A DNA stretch of 64,000 nucleotides from [Clostridium] aminophilum DSM 10710 (GCF_000711825.1 NZ_JONJ01000003.1:62001-126000); one strand, 5' to 3'. Shown: positions 24,357-33,219, numbered from the stretch's first letter. The notes: generated by a model not told the origin, from the sequence alone. Translations and numbers: made by a program.

Positions 24357-26531
24357 ATGAACGATCCAATGAAGAAAGAAATCCAGAACAGAAAGGTAAG
24401 AATCGGAATCGACGTCGGCGGCACATTTACCGATGCCGTGGTTGTCGATAATTCGACCTATGAAATTATCGCAAAGGAAAAGGTTCCGACCACGCATCAT
24501 GCGGAACATGGTGTTGCGGAAGGTATTGTTCAGGCCATCGATCAGGTGCTGACGAAAAACAATATTTCTCCGGATGATGTTATCTTCATTGCGCACGGAA
24601 CGACACAGGCGACCAACGCGCTTCTTGAGGGCGACGTTGCGCGGGTCGGCATTATCGGAATGGGAACCGGCCTCGAAGCCGAGCGCTCCAAAGGGGAGAC
24701 GCGGGTCGGCAATATCGAACTTGCGCCGGGCAAATATCTCTGCACGGAGCATTGTTTTCTGGATTCGAGAGAGCTTACGGATGAGCGCATCCGCGAAGCG
24801 GTGAATGAACTGAAAGAGAAGGGATGTGAAGTGATCGTCGCATCCGAGAGCTATTCGGTCGACAATCCGGAAAATGAAATGCGTGTGATCCGGATTGCCG
24901 GAGAGTGCGGAATGCTTGCAACCGGCGGATATGAAATCTCGCAGCTTTACGGCCTGAAGGCGAGAACCAGAACTGCGGTAGTCAATGCGGCGCTGATTCC
25001 GAAGATGATGGAGACGGCGGACATGACCGAAGAGGCGGTCAAGAACTCCGGCATCCGCAAACCTCTGATGATTATGCGCTGCGACGGCGGCGTTATGAGC
25101 ATTGATGAGGTGCGGAAACGTCCGATCCTGACCATGCTGTCGGGACTTGCGGCCGGTGTCGCAGGCGCTCTCATGTACGAGAAGATCACGGACGGTGTCT
25201 TCCTTGAGGCAGGTGGAACGTCCACGGATATCTCCGCAATCCGCGACGGAAAAGTCATGATCAAGAATGCCACCGTCGGCGGTCATAAACTCTATCTGAC
25301 ATCCCTCGATGTCCGCACCGTCGGCATCGCGGGAGGAAGCATGATTGTTGTGGAAAACGGCGCTCTGACCGATGTCGGCCCGCGCTCAGCCCACATTGCC
25401 GATCTGGAGTATGAAGTGTTTGCCGATCCGGAGGATATGAAAGATCCGAAGATTGTTCTCATCGCGCCGAGACCGGATGATGAGGCGAAATACGCTGCGG
25501 TTGAGTGCTCGAACGGAAAGCGGTATTCGCTGACCCTTGCGGGCGCGGCGAACATTCTCGGACTGGTTCCGGAACAGGATTACGCGAAGGGAAATGCCGT
25601 GGCAGCCGAGAAGGCATGGCAGGCACTGGCGGATTTCACCGGAATGTCGGTGACCGATCTCTGTACGAAGGCGCTGGACATCGGCGTTTCCAAGGTGAAT
25701 GAGATCGTTCAGGCGCTGGTAAAGGACTATGATCTGAATCCGAATCTGATCTATCTGGTCGGCGGCGGCGGTTCCGCATCGGTCATCACGCCGTATCTGA
25801 GCCGGAAGTCGGGCATCCGGTTCCGCATTGCGGAGAATGCGCCGTATATCTCCACCATCGGTGTATCGCTTGCGATGGTGCGCGAGCAGATCGAGCGAAA
25901 TGTGGCAAATCCGACGGAGGACGATATCCGGAAGATCCGTCATGATGTTCTGGAAGTTATCACCAGAGCGGGAGCCGATCCGGCAACTGTGGAGATTTCC
26001 ATCGATGTGGACAGCCAGAAGAATATTCTGAGAGCGACGGCGACCGGAGCAACGGAACTCCGCACCAAAGACCGCGGAACGAAGACAATCACCGAGGAGG
26101 AGCGCATAAAGATCCTTGCGGACGGTCTTCAGACGGACGCCGCGAATATCGAGAAACTCGGGGAAGAAGGAAGATGGCACGCCTATGAGGCCTGTCTGGA
26201 GAAAAAGAGCTTTTTCGGGCTTTTCCGCAGCAAAAAGAAAGTGGTTCGTGTGATGGATGAGGAAGGCGTTATCCGTCTGCAGAAGGACCGTGCGGCTGCA
26301 ATGATCTTTGATAAGAAGGGCCTCAAGCAGGGATTCTCGGAATTTCTGGACAGCATGACGCAGTACAGCGATGCCGGCGCGGTTCTTCCGAAGACCTATC
26401 TTTTCTTTGGACAGAAGATGAGTGACCTCAGCGGTGTTCAGACCAAAGATCAGCTGATGAACCTTGCGGATATGGATCTGGAATTTGTCTCTGACAGTCA
26501 GAAAATTATTGCTGTCTGCGCGAAGGATTGA
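24357..26531 (+). CDS. Hydantoinase/oxoprolinase family protein (ASKHA ATPase fold)
   Basis: 724 residues from ATG 24357 (AGAAAGG upstream). N-terminal Hydant_A_N domain: RIGIDVGGTFTDAVVVD, then FIAHGTTQATNALLEGDVARVG. The central Hydantoinase_A domain has LYGLKARTRTAVVNAAL, IMRCDGGVMSIDEVRKRPILTMLSGLAAGVAGAL, FLEAGGTSTDISAIRDG and GGGSASVITPYLSRK. These proteins use ATP to open cyclic amides such as hydantoins and 5-oxoproline, or to carboxylate ketones. The normal partner HyuB is absent. A C-terminal part of ~180 residues (from about 550) is not part of the usual HyuA. The location among nan/nag genes is unusual and suggests a lactam- or keto-type step on an amino-sugar-derived substrate (inference). 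Confidence 0.86.
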   Translation: MNDPMKKEIQNRKVRIGIDVGGTFTDAVVVDNSTYEIIAKEKVPTTHHAEHGVAEGIVQAIDQVLTKNNISPDDVIFIAHGTTQATNALLEGDVARVGIIGMGTGLEAERSKGETRVGNIELAPGKYLCTEHCFLDSRELTDERIREAVNELKEKGCEVIVASESYSVDNPENEMRVIRIAGECGMLATGGYEISQLYGLKARTRTAVVNAALIPKMMETADMTEEAVKNSGIRKPLMIMRCDGGVMSIDEVRKRPILTMLSGLAAGVAGALMYEKITDGVFLEAGGTSTDISAIRDGKVMIKNATVGGHKLYLTSLDVRTVGIAGGSMIVVENGALTDVGPRSAHIADLEYEVFADPEDMKDPKIVLIAPRPDDEAKYAAVECSNGKRYSLTLAGAANILGLVPEQDYAKGNAVAAEKAWQALADFTGMSVTDLCTKALDIGVSKVNEIVQALVKDYDLNPNLIYLVGGGGSASVITPYLSRKSGIRFRIAENAPYISTIGVSLAMVREQIERNVANPTEDDIRKIRHDVLEVITRAGADPATVEISIDVDSQKNILRATATGATELRTKDRGTKTITEEERIKILADGLQTDAANIEKLGEEGRWHAYEACLEKKSFFGLFRSKKKVVRVMDEEGVIRLQKDRAAAMIFDKKGLKQGFSEFLDSMTQYSDAGAVLPKTYLFFGQKMSDLSGVQTKDQLMNLADMDLEFVSDSQKIIAVCAKD

Positions 26532-26533
26532 GC

Positions 26534-27271
26534 ATGAGTTTGAGTGATGCAATTGCACTGGCGAAGAGCCTCTGCCATGAAGAGTGTATGGAGCTATTGC
26601 TGATGCAGGACCCGGCAGCTGCCGGAATACCGGATGATTCCTTCCGGTATTACACAGAGAGCAGCATACGCATGGGAAAAGAGGCCGCGAATACATTATT
26701 GACCGGAAGCGGTGTTCGGCCGGGCCATATCGGACTGGAGAACTGGGCCGGGCTGTGTGCGGAGACTGACGGGATCCGCATTCAGTGTGTAAAGGCGAAT
26801 TCCGATCGTGGATTCGGGCTAAAGATTGCCGCCAGCACCGTGTTTGAACAGGGAAACTGTACGGTGATGCTGAACGAGGACCTCATATCGGAGAAATATG
26901 AGTGTACCAAGGAAATCCCAGAAATCGGTGAAAGCGGTGTGGACCAGATGATGAGCCTTCATCTGGCCCATGAGTATTTTCACTGTCTGGAATACCTGAA
27001 GAACGGGAGAGTGTACCGGCTTCTCAGGCCTGCCCGAAAAAAAGGTTTTCTCGGAATACGGGAATGCCGGATCCGGACGGCATCGGAGATCGCGGCGCAT
27101 ACTTTTGCAAATGAAGTGATGAAGCCGGCGGTGCCGCCGCCGGTCATTGATTATCTGACCATGCTGCGGCAGGGAGAACTGTCGCCGGAGGTTTTTGAGA
27201 AAAATGTCATGAGAATGCGCCGGAAGCGGGAAGCTGCAAACCGGCCGGGCGCAGTGGAATTTGCCATGTAA
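26534..27271 (+). CDS. ImmA/IrrE-like HEXXH metalloprotein of unknown role
   Basis: 245 residues from ATG 26534 (GAAGG 7 nt before; a TTG at 26528 is less likely). A zinc-protease signature is visible: HLAHEYFHCLEYL with His146, Glu147 and His150. It is followed by SEIAAHTFANEVMKP with Glu185, which matches the ImmA/IrrE (DUF955) pattern of a third ligand followed by a small-residue/FA motif and Pro. The first ~90 residues are helical and unrecognised. No signal peptide, so probably cytoplasmic. ImmA/IrrE proteins usually cleave repressors in mobile elements or stress regulons, so finding one tightly coupled to an oxoprolinase-like gene is odd. It could be a maturation protease or a divergent amide hydrolase. 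Confidence 0.62.
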   Translation: MSLSDAIALAKSLCHEECMELLLMQDPAAAGIPDDSFRYYTESSIRMGKEAANTLLTGSGVRPGHIGLENWAGLCAETDGIRIQCVKANSDRGFGLKIAASTVFEQGNCTVMLNEDLISEKYECTKEIPEIGESGVDQMMSLHLAHEYFHCLEYLKNGRVYRLLRPARKKGFLGIRECRIRTASEIAAHTFANEVMKPAVPPPVIDYLTMLRQGELSPEVFEKNVMRMRRKREAANRPGAVEFAM

Positions 27272-27289
27272 AGAGAGGTGGACCGGAAG

Positions 27290-28624
27290 ATGAAGATGTT
27301 CAGATATGGCAGCCGGGAGATCCCGGTGATCGGAACGTTTGACACGGTGATTGTGGGCGGCGGTACCGCCGGTGCATCCTGCGGGATCAGCGCGGCGAGA
27401 GAGGGAAACCGCGTGCTCATTGTGGAAAAAAGCATTTCACTGGGAGGAGCGGCGGTCAACGCTCTGGTGACACCGGTGATGGAGTCCTTTGTTCCGCACG
27501 AACGGAATTTCGGAGAGATCGAAGAAGAACTGAAGAAAATCGGTGTGCAGACGAGAGACGGCATCATGGAATATGTCTATTCCACGCCGGAGACGCGCTG
27601 TGAGGCGCTGGAAAACCTTTTCTGCGGCTATGGCGGAAAGGTACTCTACGATACTGCGCTGGTGGATGTGATCAAAGAGGGAAAAAAGATCGTCATGGCG
27701 GTTCTTTCCAACACCGACGGTCTGTGTGCGGTATCTGCGGCACAGTTTGTCGATGCGACCGGAGATGCGCTTTTGTCGAGACTGGCCGGGGTTCCGACCG
27801 TATCCGGAGACGGGGACGGAAACAACCAGATGGCCAGTCTTCGCTTTGAAATGGGCGGAATTGATGTGGAAAAATATCGGGAATACTGTCTGTCTCTCGA
27901 GGACAGTTTCTCCCCACTCACCTCCGGATTCTTCTTTGAGTCCGCAATGGTTCGGAACAAAGGCTTTAAACTGGAGCCGATTTTCCGGAAGGGTATCGAA
28001 AAAGGGTACTTAAAGGAAGAGGATCTGGTCTACTATCAGTGCTTCTCACTTCCGGGTGAACCGGGCTGTATGTCCTTTAACTGTCCGCATCTTTCGTTCA
28101 TGAAGAAGAATACCGATGCCCTTGCGCGCTCTCAGGCGATCGCGGAAGGACACAAAATGATCCGGAGACTGGTCACTTTTCTGCAGAATATGATGCCGGG
28201 ATTTGAGAACAGTTTTCTGATCCGTGTCGCGAGCGAGATCGGAATCCGGGAGTCCTACCGCATTGTCGGAAAGTATGTGCTGAATGAGGACGACTACATC
28301 CGCCGTGCCCGTTTCGAGGATCCGGTGGCCAAAGGCGACTGGTATATCGACGTTCACTCGGCGACAAAGGGTCTGGTTCACATGGAAAAATACATGCGCG
28401 GAGAGTATTACGAGATCCCGTACCGTTGCCTGATCAACGACACCGTGGACAATATGCTCACGATCGGGCGCTGCATCTCGACAACATTCCTCGTCCAGGC
28501 CAGCATCCGCGTGCAGGCCTGTGTCACCGATCAGGGAGACTGTGCGGGGAAAGCGTGTGCGAGAGCGAGGAAAGCCGGAAAAGAACTGGCGGCGTTTGAC
28601 GGAAAGGGACTCTGCGAAAACTGA
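27290..28624 (+). CDS. FAD-dependent oxidoreductase (FAD_oxidored type)
   Basis: 444 residues from ATG 27290 (GAGAGG upstream; the GTG at 27278 lies in the ribosome site). N-terminal Rossmann fold for FAD: FDTVIVGGGTAGASCGISAA, then VLIVEKSISLGGAAVN. A second dinucleotide-domain strand QFVDATGDALLSRLAGVP is typical of the PF12831 family. The C-terminal part has MLTIGRCISTTFLVQASIRVQ. No Cys-rich iron-sulfur motif was seen. The protein is cytoplasmic, and its electron acceptor and substrate are unknown. It overlaps the next gene region by the stop/start ATGA, and together with the oxoprolinase-like and HEXXH genes forms the non-standard part of this amino-sugar operon. Confidence 0.85.
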   Translation: MKMFRYGSREIPVIGTFDTVIVGGGTAGASCGISAAREGNRVLIVEKSISLGGAAVNALVTPVMESFVPHERNFGEIEEELKKIGVQTRDGIMEYVYSTPETRCEALENLFCGYGGKVLYDTALVDVIKEGKKIVMAVLSNTDGLCAVSAAQFVDATGDALLSRLAGVPTVSGDGDGNNQMASLRFEMGGIDVEKYREYCLSLEDSFSPLTSGFFFESAMVRNKGFKLEPIFRKGIEKGYLKEEDLVYYQCFSLPGEPGCMSFNCPHLSFMKKNTDALARSQAIAEGHKMIRRLVTFLQNMMPGFENSFLIRVASEIGIRESYRIVGKYVLNEDDYIRRARFEDPVAKGDWYIDVHSATKGLVHMEKYMRGEYYEIPYRCLINDTVDNMLTIGRCISTTFLVQASIRVQACVTDQGDCAGKACARARKAGKELAAFDGKGLCEN

Positions 28625-28704
28625 TGCACCGCAGGGACGGAGTCAATGGTGCAAACATGGAAGAAAGCTGTTCAAACAAGGGAACAGGCAGGAGAGGAAT
28701 ATAT

Positions 28705-29739
28705 ATGAACAAAGAGAGTTCTTCCCGGTATCTGGGCATCGATATCGGCGGAACGGCAGTAAAGTTCGGCATCATGGATGCGGAGGGAAGTATTCTGGAC
28801 CGGGCGTCATTTCCGGTGGATTTTGACGGGTACCGGACGCCGATTCTGACAACTGTTCTTGCCCGGGCAGAGGAATTTGCCGGAGACCGGGTGAGGAACG
28901 GTGAGATCCGGGCGATCGGGGTTTCCGCGACCGGACAGATCGACAGCCATCGGGGGACGGTGATTGGAGCAGCCGGTCATCTGCCGAATTACATCGGCAG
29001 CGAGATCGGGCCGGAGCTAACAAAGTGCTTCGGTCTTCCGGTTTATACGGCCAATGATGCGAACTGCGCGCTTCTCGGTGAACTGTGGCTGGGGGCGGCA
29101 CGTGGGCTTACCGATGTGGTGATGGTGACTCTCGGAACCGGCGTCGGCGGCGGGATTCTCGCGAATGGCCGGCTTCTGGCCGGAAACCGCGGACTTGGCG
29201 GAGAGATCGGGCATATCATCATCCGGGAAGAAGGGGAACTCTGCAGTTGCGGAAACCGTGGCTGTCTGGAACACTACGCATCCAGCACCGCTCTGGTTCG
29301 TCGGGTGAAAGAGGAGATGATCCGGGGAAATATTGACCGGAAGCTTTTCGGAATGAAATCTGCCGCGGAGGGAAAACTCACCGGAGAGGAGACGGGATTT
29401 CCGGACGGAAAAGCCATCTTCGATGTACTCCGGAACGGAGCGGAGGATGCATACTCCGGGGATCTCGCGGCGCTGAAGGCTGTGGTATCCCGGTGGGAAG
29501 ATGACATCGCGGCAGGGCTTGTCAGCCTGGTTCACATTTTTGAGCCGCAGAAGATTCTCATCGGCGGGGGCGTGAGCGCCGCCGGCGACTGTCTGATGAA
29601 TCCGCTCCGGGAAAAAGTGTTTTCCCGCGTGATGCCGCGGTTTGCCGATCAGCTTGAGATCGAACCGGCGGCTCTCCGCAATGATGCCGGTCTTGCCGGC
29701 GCGGTTTACTATGCGATATCGGAGGAACAGAAGATCTGA
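28705..29739 (+). CDS. ROK-family sugar kinase (N-acetylmannosamine kinase candidate)
   Basis: 344 residues from ATG 28705 (GGAGAGG 7 nt upstream); an ATG at 28624 overlapping the preceding stop would add 27 unlikely residues. ROK signatures: YLGIDIGGTAVKFGIMD at the start, VYTANDANCALLGELW, LGTGVGGGILANGRLL, and the zinc motif CSCGNRGCLEHYAS preceded by GHII. ROK kinases phosphorylate hexoses such as ManNAc, GlcNAc or glucose. With nanE in the operon, ManNAc (NanK) is the most likely substrate, but GlcNAc or another sugar remains possible. Confidence 0.88.
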   Translation: MNKESSSRYLGIDIGGTAVKFGIMDAEGSILDRASFPVDFDGYRTPILTTVLARAEEFAGDRVRNGEIRAIGVSATGQIDSHRGTVIGAAGHLPNYIGSEIGPELTKCFGLPVYTANDANCALLGELWLGAARGLTDVVMVTLGTGVGGGILANGRLLAGNRGLGGEIGHIIIREEGELCSCGNRGCLEHYASSTALVRRVKEEMIRGNIDRKLFGMKSAAEGKLTGEETGFPDGKAIFDVLRNGAEDAYSGDLAALKAVVSRWEDDIAAGLVSLVHIFEPQKILIGGGVSAAGDCLMNPLREKVFSRVMPRFADQLEIEPAALRNDAGLAGAVYYAISEEQKI

Positions 29740-29759
29740 AGATAAGCTTTCTGATTTTG

Positions 29760-29854
29760 ATTTACGTGAACAATGAGCCAAAGCCCACGCCTTAGTGAGG
29801 TCTTGGCGACTGCCGTTAAACGCCTGAAACTCGCGAAGCGTGTTTCAACTCGTT
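29760..29854 (+). repeat. Dispersed structured repeat, family 2, copy 2 (upstream of nagB)
   Basis: A ~95-bp element matching 1829-1922. The hairpin here is TGAAAC (29825-29830) with GTTTCA (29842-29847) around CGC-GAA-GCG. It shows a compensatory T-A for C-G change relative to copy 1. It lies in the 171-nt gap between the ROK kinase and nagB, inside the operon. Confidence 0.72.
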
Positions 29855-29910
29855 GGCGGTCCGGATACGCGCAGCTTCGTGTGGCGCATACCCGGGTCTG
29901 GAGGAAAAAT

Positions 29911-30669
29911 ATGATTAGAATTTATCGAGCTGCAAATTATCAGGAGTTGTCGAGAAAGGCGGCCAATATCATTTCCGCCCAGGTTATTATGAAGCCGAAC
30001 TGCGTGCTCGGTCTGGCAACCGGATCGTCTCCGATCGGGACGTATCGTCAGCTGATCGAATGGTATGAGAAAGGCGATCTGGACTTCCGTGAGGTGAAAA
30101 CCGTCAATCTGGATGAGTATGTCGGCCTGGACGGATCAAACTCCGAGTCCTACCGGTATTTTATGAATCACAATCTGTTTGATCATGTAAACATCGATCG
30201 GATGAACACGAATGTCCCGAACGGAAAAGCGGCGGACATGGAGGCGGAGTGCCGCCGGTACAATGAGCTGATCCGTTCTCTGGGCGGCATCGATCTGCAG
30301 CTGCTCGGCATCGGACGAAATGGACACATCGGCTTCAATGAGCCGGAAGAGGCGTTTGAGAAGGAAACCCACCTCGTCCATCTCACGGAGAGTACAATCG
30401 AGGCAAATTCCCGTCTGTTTGACAGTGTGGATGAGGTGCCGCGGATGGCTGTGACGATGGGAATCAAGTCGATCATGCAGGCAAAAAAGATTCTTCTGAT
30501 TGCCAGCGGCGAGGACAAGGCGGATGCCGTTAAGAAGGCACTCTTTGGCCCGGTCACCCCGCGGGTTCCGGCTTCGATTCTTCAGATTCATCACGATCTG
30601 ACGGTTGTCGCGGATGATGCGGCGCTGTCCGGCTGTGATCTCGGCTCAAAGGGGATGATCGTATGCTGA
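29911..30669 (+). CDS. nagB: Glucosamine-6-phosphate deaminase NagB
   Basis: 252 residues; ATG at 29911 with GGAGG upstream. NagB converts glucosamine-6-phosphate to fructose-6-phosphate and ammonia. Motifs: CVLGLATGSSPIGTYRQLIEWY, VKTVNLDEYVGLDGSNSESYRYFMNHNLF with the catalytic Asp region, GIGRNGHIGFNEPEEAF with the catalytic His-Glu area, and VTMGIKSIMQAKKILLIASG. Length is typical for the short Gram-positive form. The stop overlaps the nagA start by 7 nt. An element of repeat family 2 lies just upstream, so separate control of nagBA is possible. Confidence 0.96.
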   Translation: MIRIYRAANYQELSRKAANIISAQVIMKPNCVLGLATGSSPIGTYRQLIEWYEKGDLDFREVKTVNLDEYVGLDGSNSESYRYFMNHNLFDHVNIDRMNTNVPNGKAADMEAECRRYNELIRSLGGIDLQLLGIGRNGHIGFNEPEEAFEKETHLVHLTESTIEANSRLFDSVDEVPRMAVTMGIKSIMQAKKILLIASGEDKADAVKKALFGPVTPRVPASILQIHHDLTVVADDAALSGCDLGSKGMIVC

Positions 30670-31790
30670 TTCAGAATGCCTGTGTATATACGGAGGAGTT
30701 CCGGTTTGCCAAAAGGGACGTCCGCGTGATCAATGACCGGATTGACACGGTATCGGCCGCGCCTCTCAGGCCATATCCGGTCGAAGAGGTGATCGATGCT
30801 GCTGGCAAATGGCTCATTCCGGGACTCACGGACATTCATTTTCACGGCTGCGTTTCTCATGACACGAACGATGCAACGGAGGAGGCGCTGCGCGCCATGG
30901 CGAAATATCTCCGGAGCTGCGGTGTCACCACGATTTTGCCGACTACGATGACGCTTCCGAAGGCGGAGGTCGAGAGAATCGTTCGGACGGCGGAGGCGTA
31001 TTCTCACACGCAGAAGCGCGATGAGGCGGTGATCGTAGGCGTGAATCTCGAAGGACCTTTTATCTCAAAGGACAGGGTTGGGGCCCAGAATCCGCTCTAC
31101 GTTCAGGAACCGGATGCGGATTTTGTGAAGAAACTGCAGGAAGAGACCGGACATTTTGCAAAAATCATCACGGTCGCGCCGGAGGTGGACAAGGCGATGG
31201 ATTTTATCGAAAAACTCCACGACGAGATCCGGATTTCGATCGGGCATACGATGACTGATTATGAGACGGCGAAAGAGGCATACAAAAAAGGCGCAAAGCA
31301 TCTGACACATATGTTCAACGCGATGCCGGGGCTTCATCACCGGAACCCGGGACCGATGGCCGCGGCGCAGGAGGCGGAGGACGTTACCTGTGAAATCATC
31401 TGCGACGGCGTGCACATTCACCCGGCGATGATCCGTGCGGCATTTTCCTTGATGGGGCCGGAGAAAATGATCCTGATCTCGGACAGCTGCCGGGCAGCGG
31501 GAATGCCGGATGGTGAGTATGAACTCGGCGGACAGAAAATATTCAAGCATGATCATGCGGCATTTCTGGAGGACGGCACGCTGGCGGCGAGCGCGACCAA
31601 TGTATACGACTGCATGGTCAATGCGATTGATTTCGGTATCCCGGCGGAGGACGCGATCCGTGCGGCGACCTATAATCCGGCGAGGGCGTCCGGGATCCTG
31701 GACCGGTACGGAAGTATCGAAGAGGGAAAGAAAGCAAGAATGGTGCTGATCGATCCGAAGAATCATTACCGGCTGGTACGGGTTTTCTGA
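30663..31790 (+). CDS. nagA: N-acetylglucosamine-6-phosphate deacetylase NagA
   Basis: 375 residues; ATG overlaps the nagB stop. NagA removes the acetyl group from GlcNAc-6-phosphate, using a metal in an amidohydrolase barrel. Signatures: WLIPGLTDIHFHGC, where the second His of the usual HxHG pair is present, GVNLEGPFISKDRVGAQNP with the metal Glu, ISIGHTMTDYETA, AKHLTHMFNAMPGLHHRNPG, CDGVHIHPAMIRAAF, and LISDSCRAAGM in place of the usual TDA box. Together with nanE, the ROK kinase and nagB this completes the route from ManNAc to fructose-6-phosphate. The operon ends at the hairpin at 31832. Confidence 0.95.
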   Translation: MLIQNACVYTEEFRFAKRDVRVINDRIDTVSAAPLRPYPVEEVIDAAGKWLIPGLTDIHFHGCVSHDTNDATEEALRAMAKYLRSCGVTTILPTTMTLPKAEVERIVRTAEAYSHTQKRDEAVIVGVNLEGPFISKDRVGAQNPLYVQEPDADFVKKLQEETGHFAKIITVAPEVDKAMDFIEKLHDEIRISIGHTMTDYETAKEAYKKGAKHLTHMFNAMPGLHHRNPGPMAAAQEAEDVTCEIICDGVHIHPAMIRAAFSLMGPEKMILISDSCRAAGMPDGEYELGGQKIFKHDHAAFLEDGTLAASATNVYDCMVNAIDFGIPAEDAIRAATYNPARASGILDRYGSIEEGKKARMVLIDPKNHYRLVRVF

Positions 31791-31831
31791 GAAGAGAAGC
31801 ATAATCGGGCGAAGCACTCTCCTATGACACA

Positions 31832-31886
31832 AAAAGAGGCAGAATCCGTGACCGGATAAACTCCGGCGGTTGGTTCTGCCTCTTTT
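31832..31886 (+). terminator. Bidirectional terminator between nagA and aroA
   Basis: AAAAGAGGCAGAA (31832-31844) pairs perfectly with TTCTGCCTCTTTT (31874-31886). A T-run lies on each side, so it can end both convergent transcripts. Confidence 0.88.
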
Positions 31887-31929
31887 GTCGTCATATATAA
31901 CACTGCGTTCTCGTAATATACGGGCCCGC

Positions 31930-33219
31930 TTACTGTACCGTCAGACGCTTCAGATCCCGGTAGAATTCGGGATATGAGATGTCGACACATTCCGCGTCCA
32001 GAATTTCTGTCTCTCCGGATGCCGATAGGGCGGCGACCGCGCAGGACATGGCGATGCGGTGGTCTTTCCGCGTTTCGACGGCAGCGCCGTGCAGCATTTT
32101 CCCGCCGCGGATGATCATGCCGTCATCTGTCGGCGTGATATCCGCACCCATAGCGGTGAGGGCTGCTGTCATGGCCGCGATCCGGTCGGATTCCTTTACC
32201 CTGAGTTCAGCGGCATCCCGGATGACCGTAGTCCCCTCGGCAAAGGCCGCCGCAACCGCGATGACCGGCAGTTCGTCGATCATGGCCGGAATCTCGGCAC
32301 CGCCCATCTCCGTTCCGGTAAGATGAGAGGAGCGGACAAGCAGATCGGCAACCGGTTCACCGGAGGATTCCCGCGGGTTAACGAGGCTGATATCGGCTCC
32401 CATGCGCCTGTAGACGCGAAGGATTCCGTCGCGGGTCGGATTGATGCCGACGTTTCGGATGAGAACTTCGGCGTTCGGCGTGATGAGTGCTGCCGTGATG
32501 AAATATGCAGCGGAGGAAATGTCTCCCGGGACAATGATTTTTTGTGCATGGAGCTCGTCTGAGGGCCGGATGGATACCGTTGTTCCCTCTGTCCGGAGAT
32601 CCGCTCCGAATGAGGAGAGCATGCGCTCAGTGTGATCACGGGAGATCGTCGGTTCCGTGACGGAGGTTTCAACGTCGGCATAGAGGCCGGCGAGGAGAAC
32701 GGAGGACTTGACCTGCGCGCTCGCCACCGGGCTGTCATAGTGAATTCCGTGAAGCCGGCAGCCCTCGACCGTGAGCGGAAGACAGCCGTTTCCCCGGTCG
32801 CTCGAAATGCGGGCCCCCATGGCGGAGAGCGGTGTCATAATGCGCGCCATCGGCCGTCTCTGTATCAGTTCGTCGCCGGTCAGGCGGGTTTTGAAATTCT
32901 GTGCGGACAGGATGCCGGAGATCAGACGCGCGGTGGTTCCGCTGTCGCCGACATCCAGGATGCCGTCCGGAGCGTGAAGCCCGCGGAGACCGAGACCGTG
33001 TACCAGAATATGTCCCGGGCGGAGGACATTTTCCTCCACACGGACGCCCATCCTGCGAAAGCAGGCGATGGTGGATAGACAGTCTGCGGCGTTCAGAAAG
33101 CCGTCGATCTCGGTGGTTCCCTTTGACAGAGAACCGAACATGATACTGCGGTGAGAGATGGATTTATCTCCCGGGACGGTGATTTCACCGCGGAGAGAAG
33201 ATGCCGGGTTGAGACGCAT
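31930..33219 (-). CDS. aroA: 3-phosphoshikimate 1-carboxyvinyltransferase (EPSP synthase) AroA
   Basis: 429 residues from the ATG at 33219 (AAAGGA upstream; an ATG at 33237 has no site). AroA joins shikimate-3-phosphate and PEP in aromatic amino-acid synthesis. Motifs: VPGDKSISHRSIMFGSLS at the N-terminus with the substrate Lys, LDVGDSGTTARLISG (GxSGTxxR), then LTGDELIQRRPM, SAQVKSSVLLAGL, and the C-terminal IDELPVIAVAAAFAEGTTVIRDAAELRVKESDRI with a later DHRIAMS. Gly-Asp-Ser-Gly-Thr in the PEP region is intact. tyrA ends 19 nt upstream, so aroA is the second gene of a minus-strand aromatic operon. Confidence 0.96.
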   Translation of the reverse strand: MRLNPASSLRGEITVPGDKSISHRSIMFGSLSKGTTEIDGFLNAADCLSTIACFRRMGVRVEENVLRPGHILVHGLGLRGLHAPDGILDVGDSGTTARLISGILSAQNFKTRLTGDELIQRRPMARIMTPLSAMGARISSDRGNGCLPLTVEGCRLHGIHYDSPVASAQVKSSVLLAGLYADVETSVTEPTISRDHTERMLSSFGADLRTEGTTVSIRPSDELHAQKIIVPGDISSAAYFITAALITPNAEVLIRNVGINPTRDGILRVYRRMGADISLVNPRESSGEPVADLLVRSSHLTGTEMGGAEIPAMIDELPVIAVAAAFAEGTTVIRDAAELRVKESDRIAAMTAALTAMGADITPTDDGMIIRGGKMLHGAAVETRKDHRIAMSCAVAALSASGETEILDAECVDISYPEFYRDLKRLTVQ

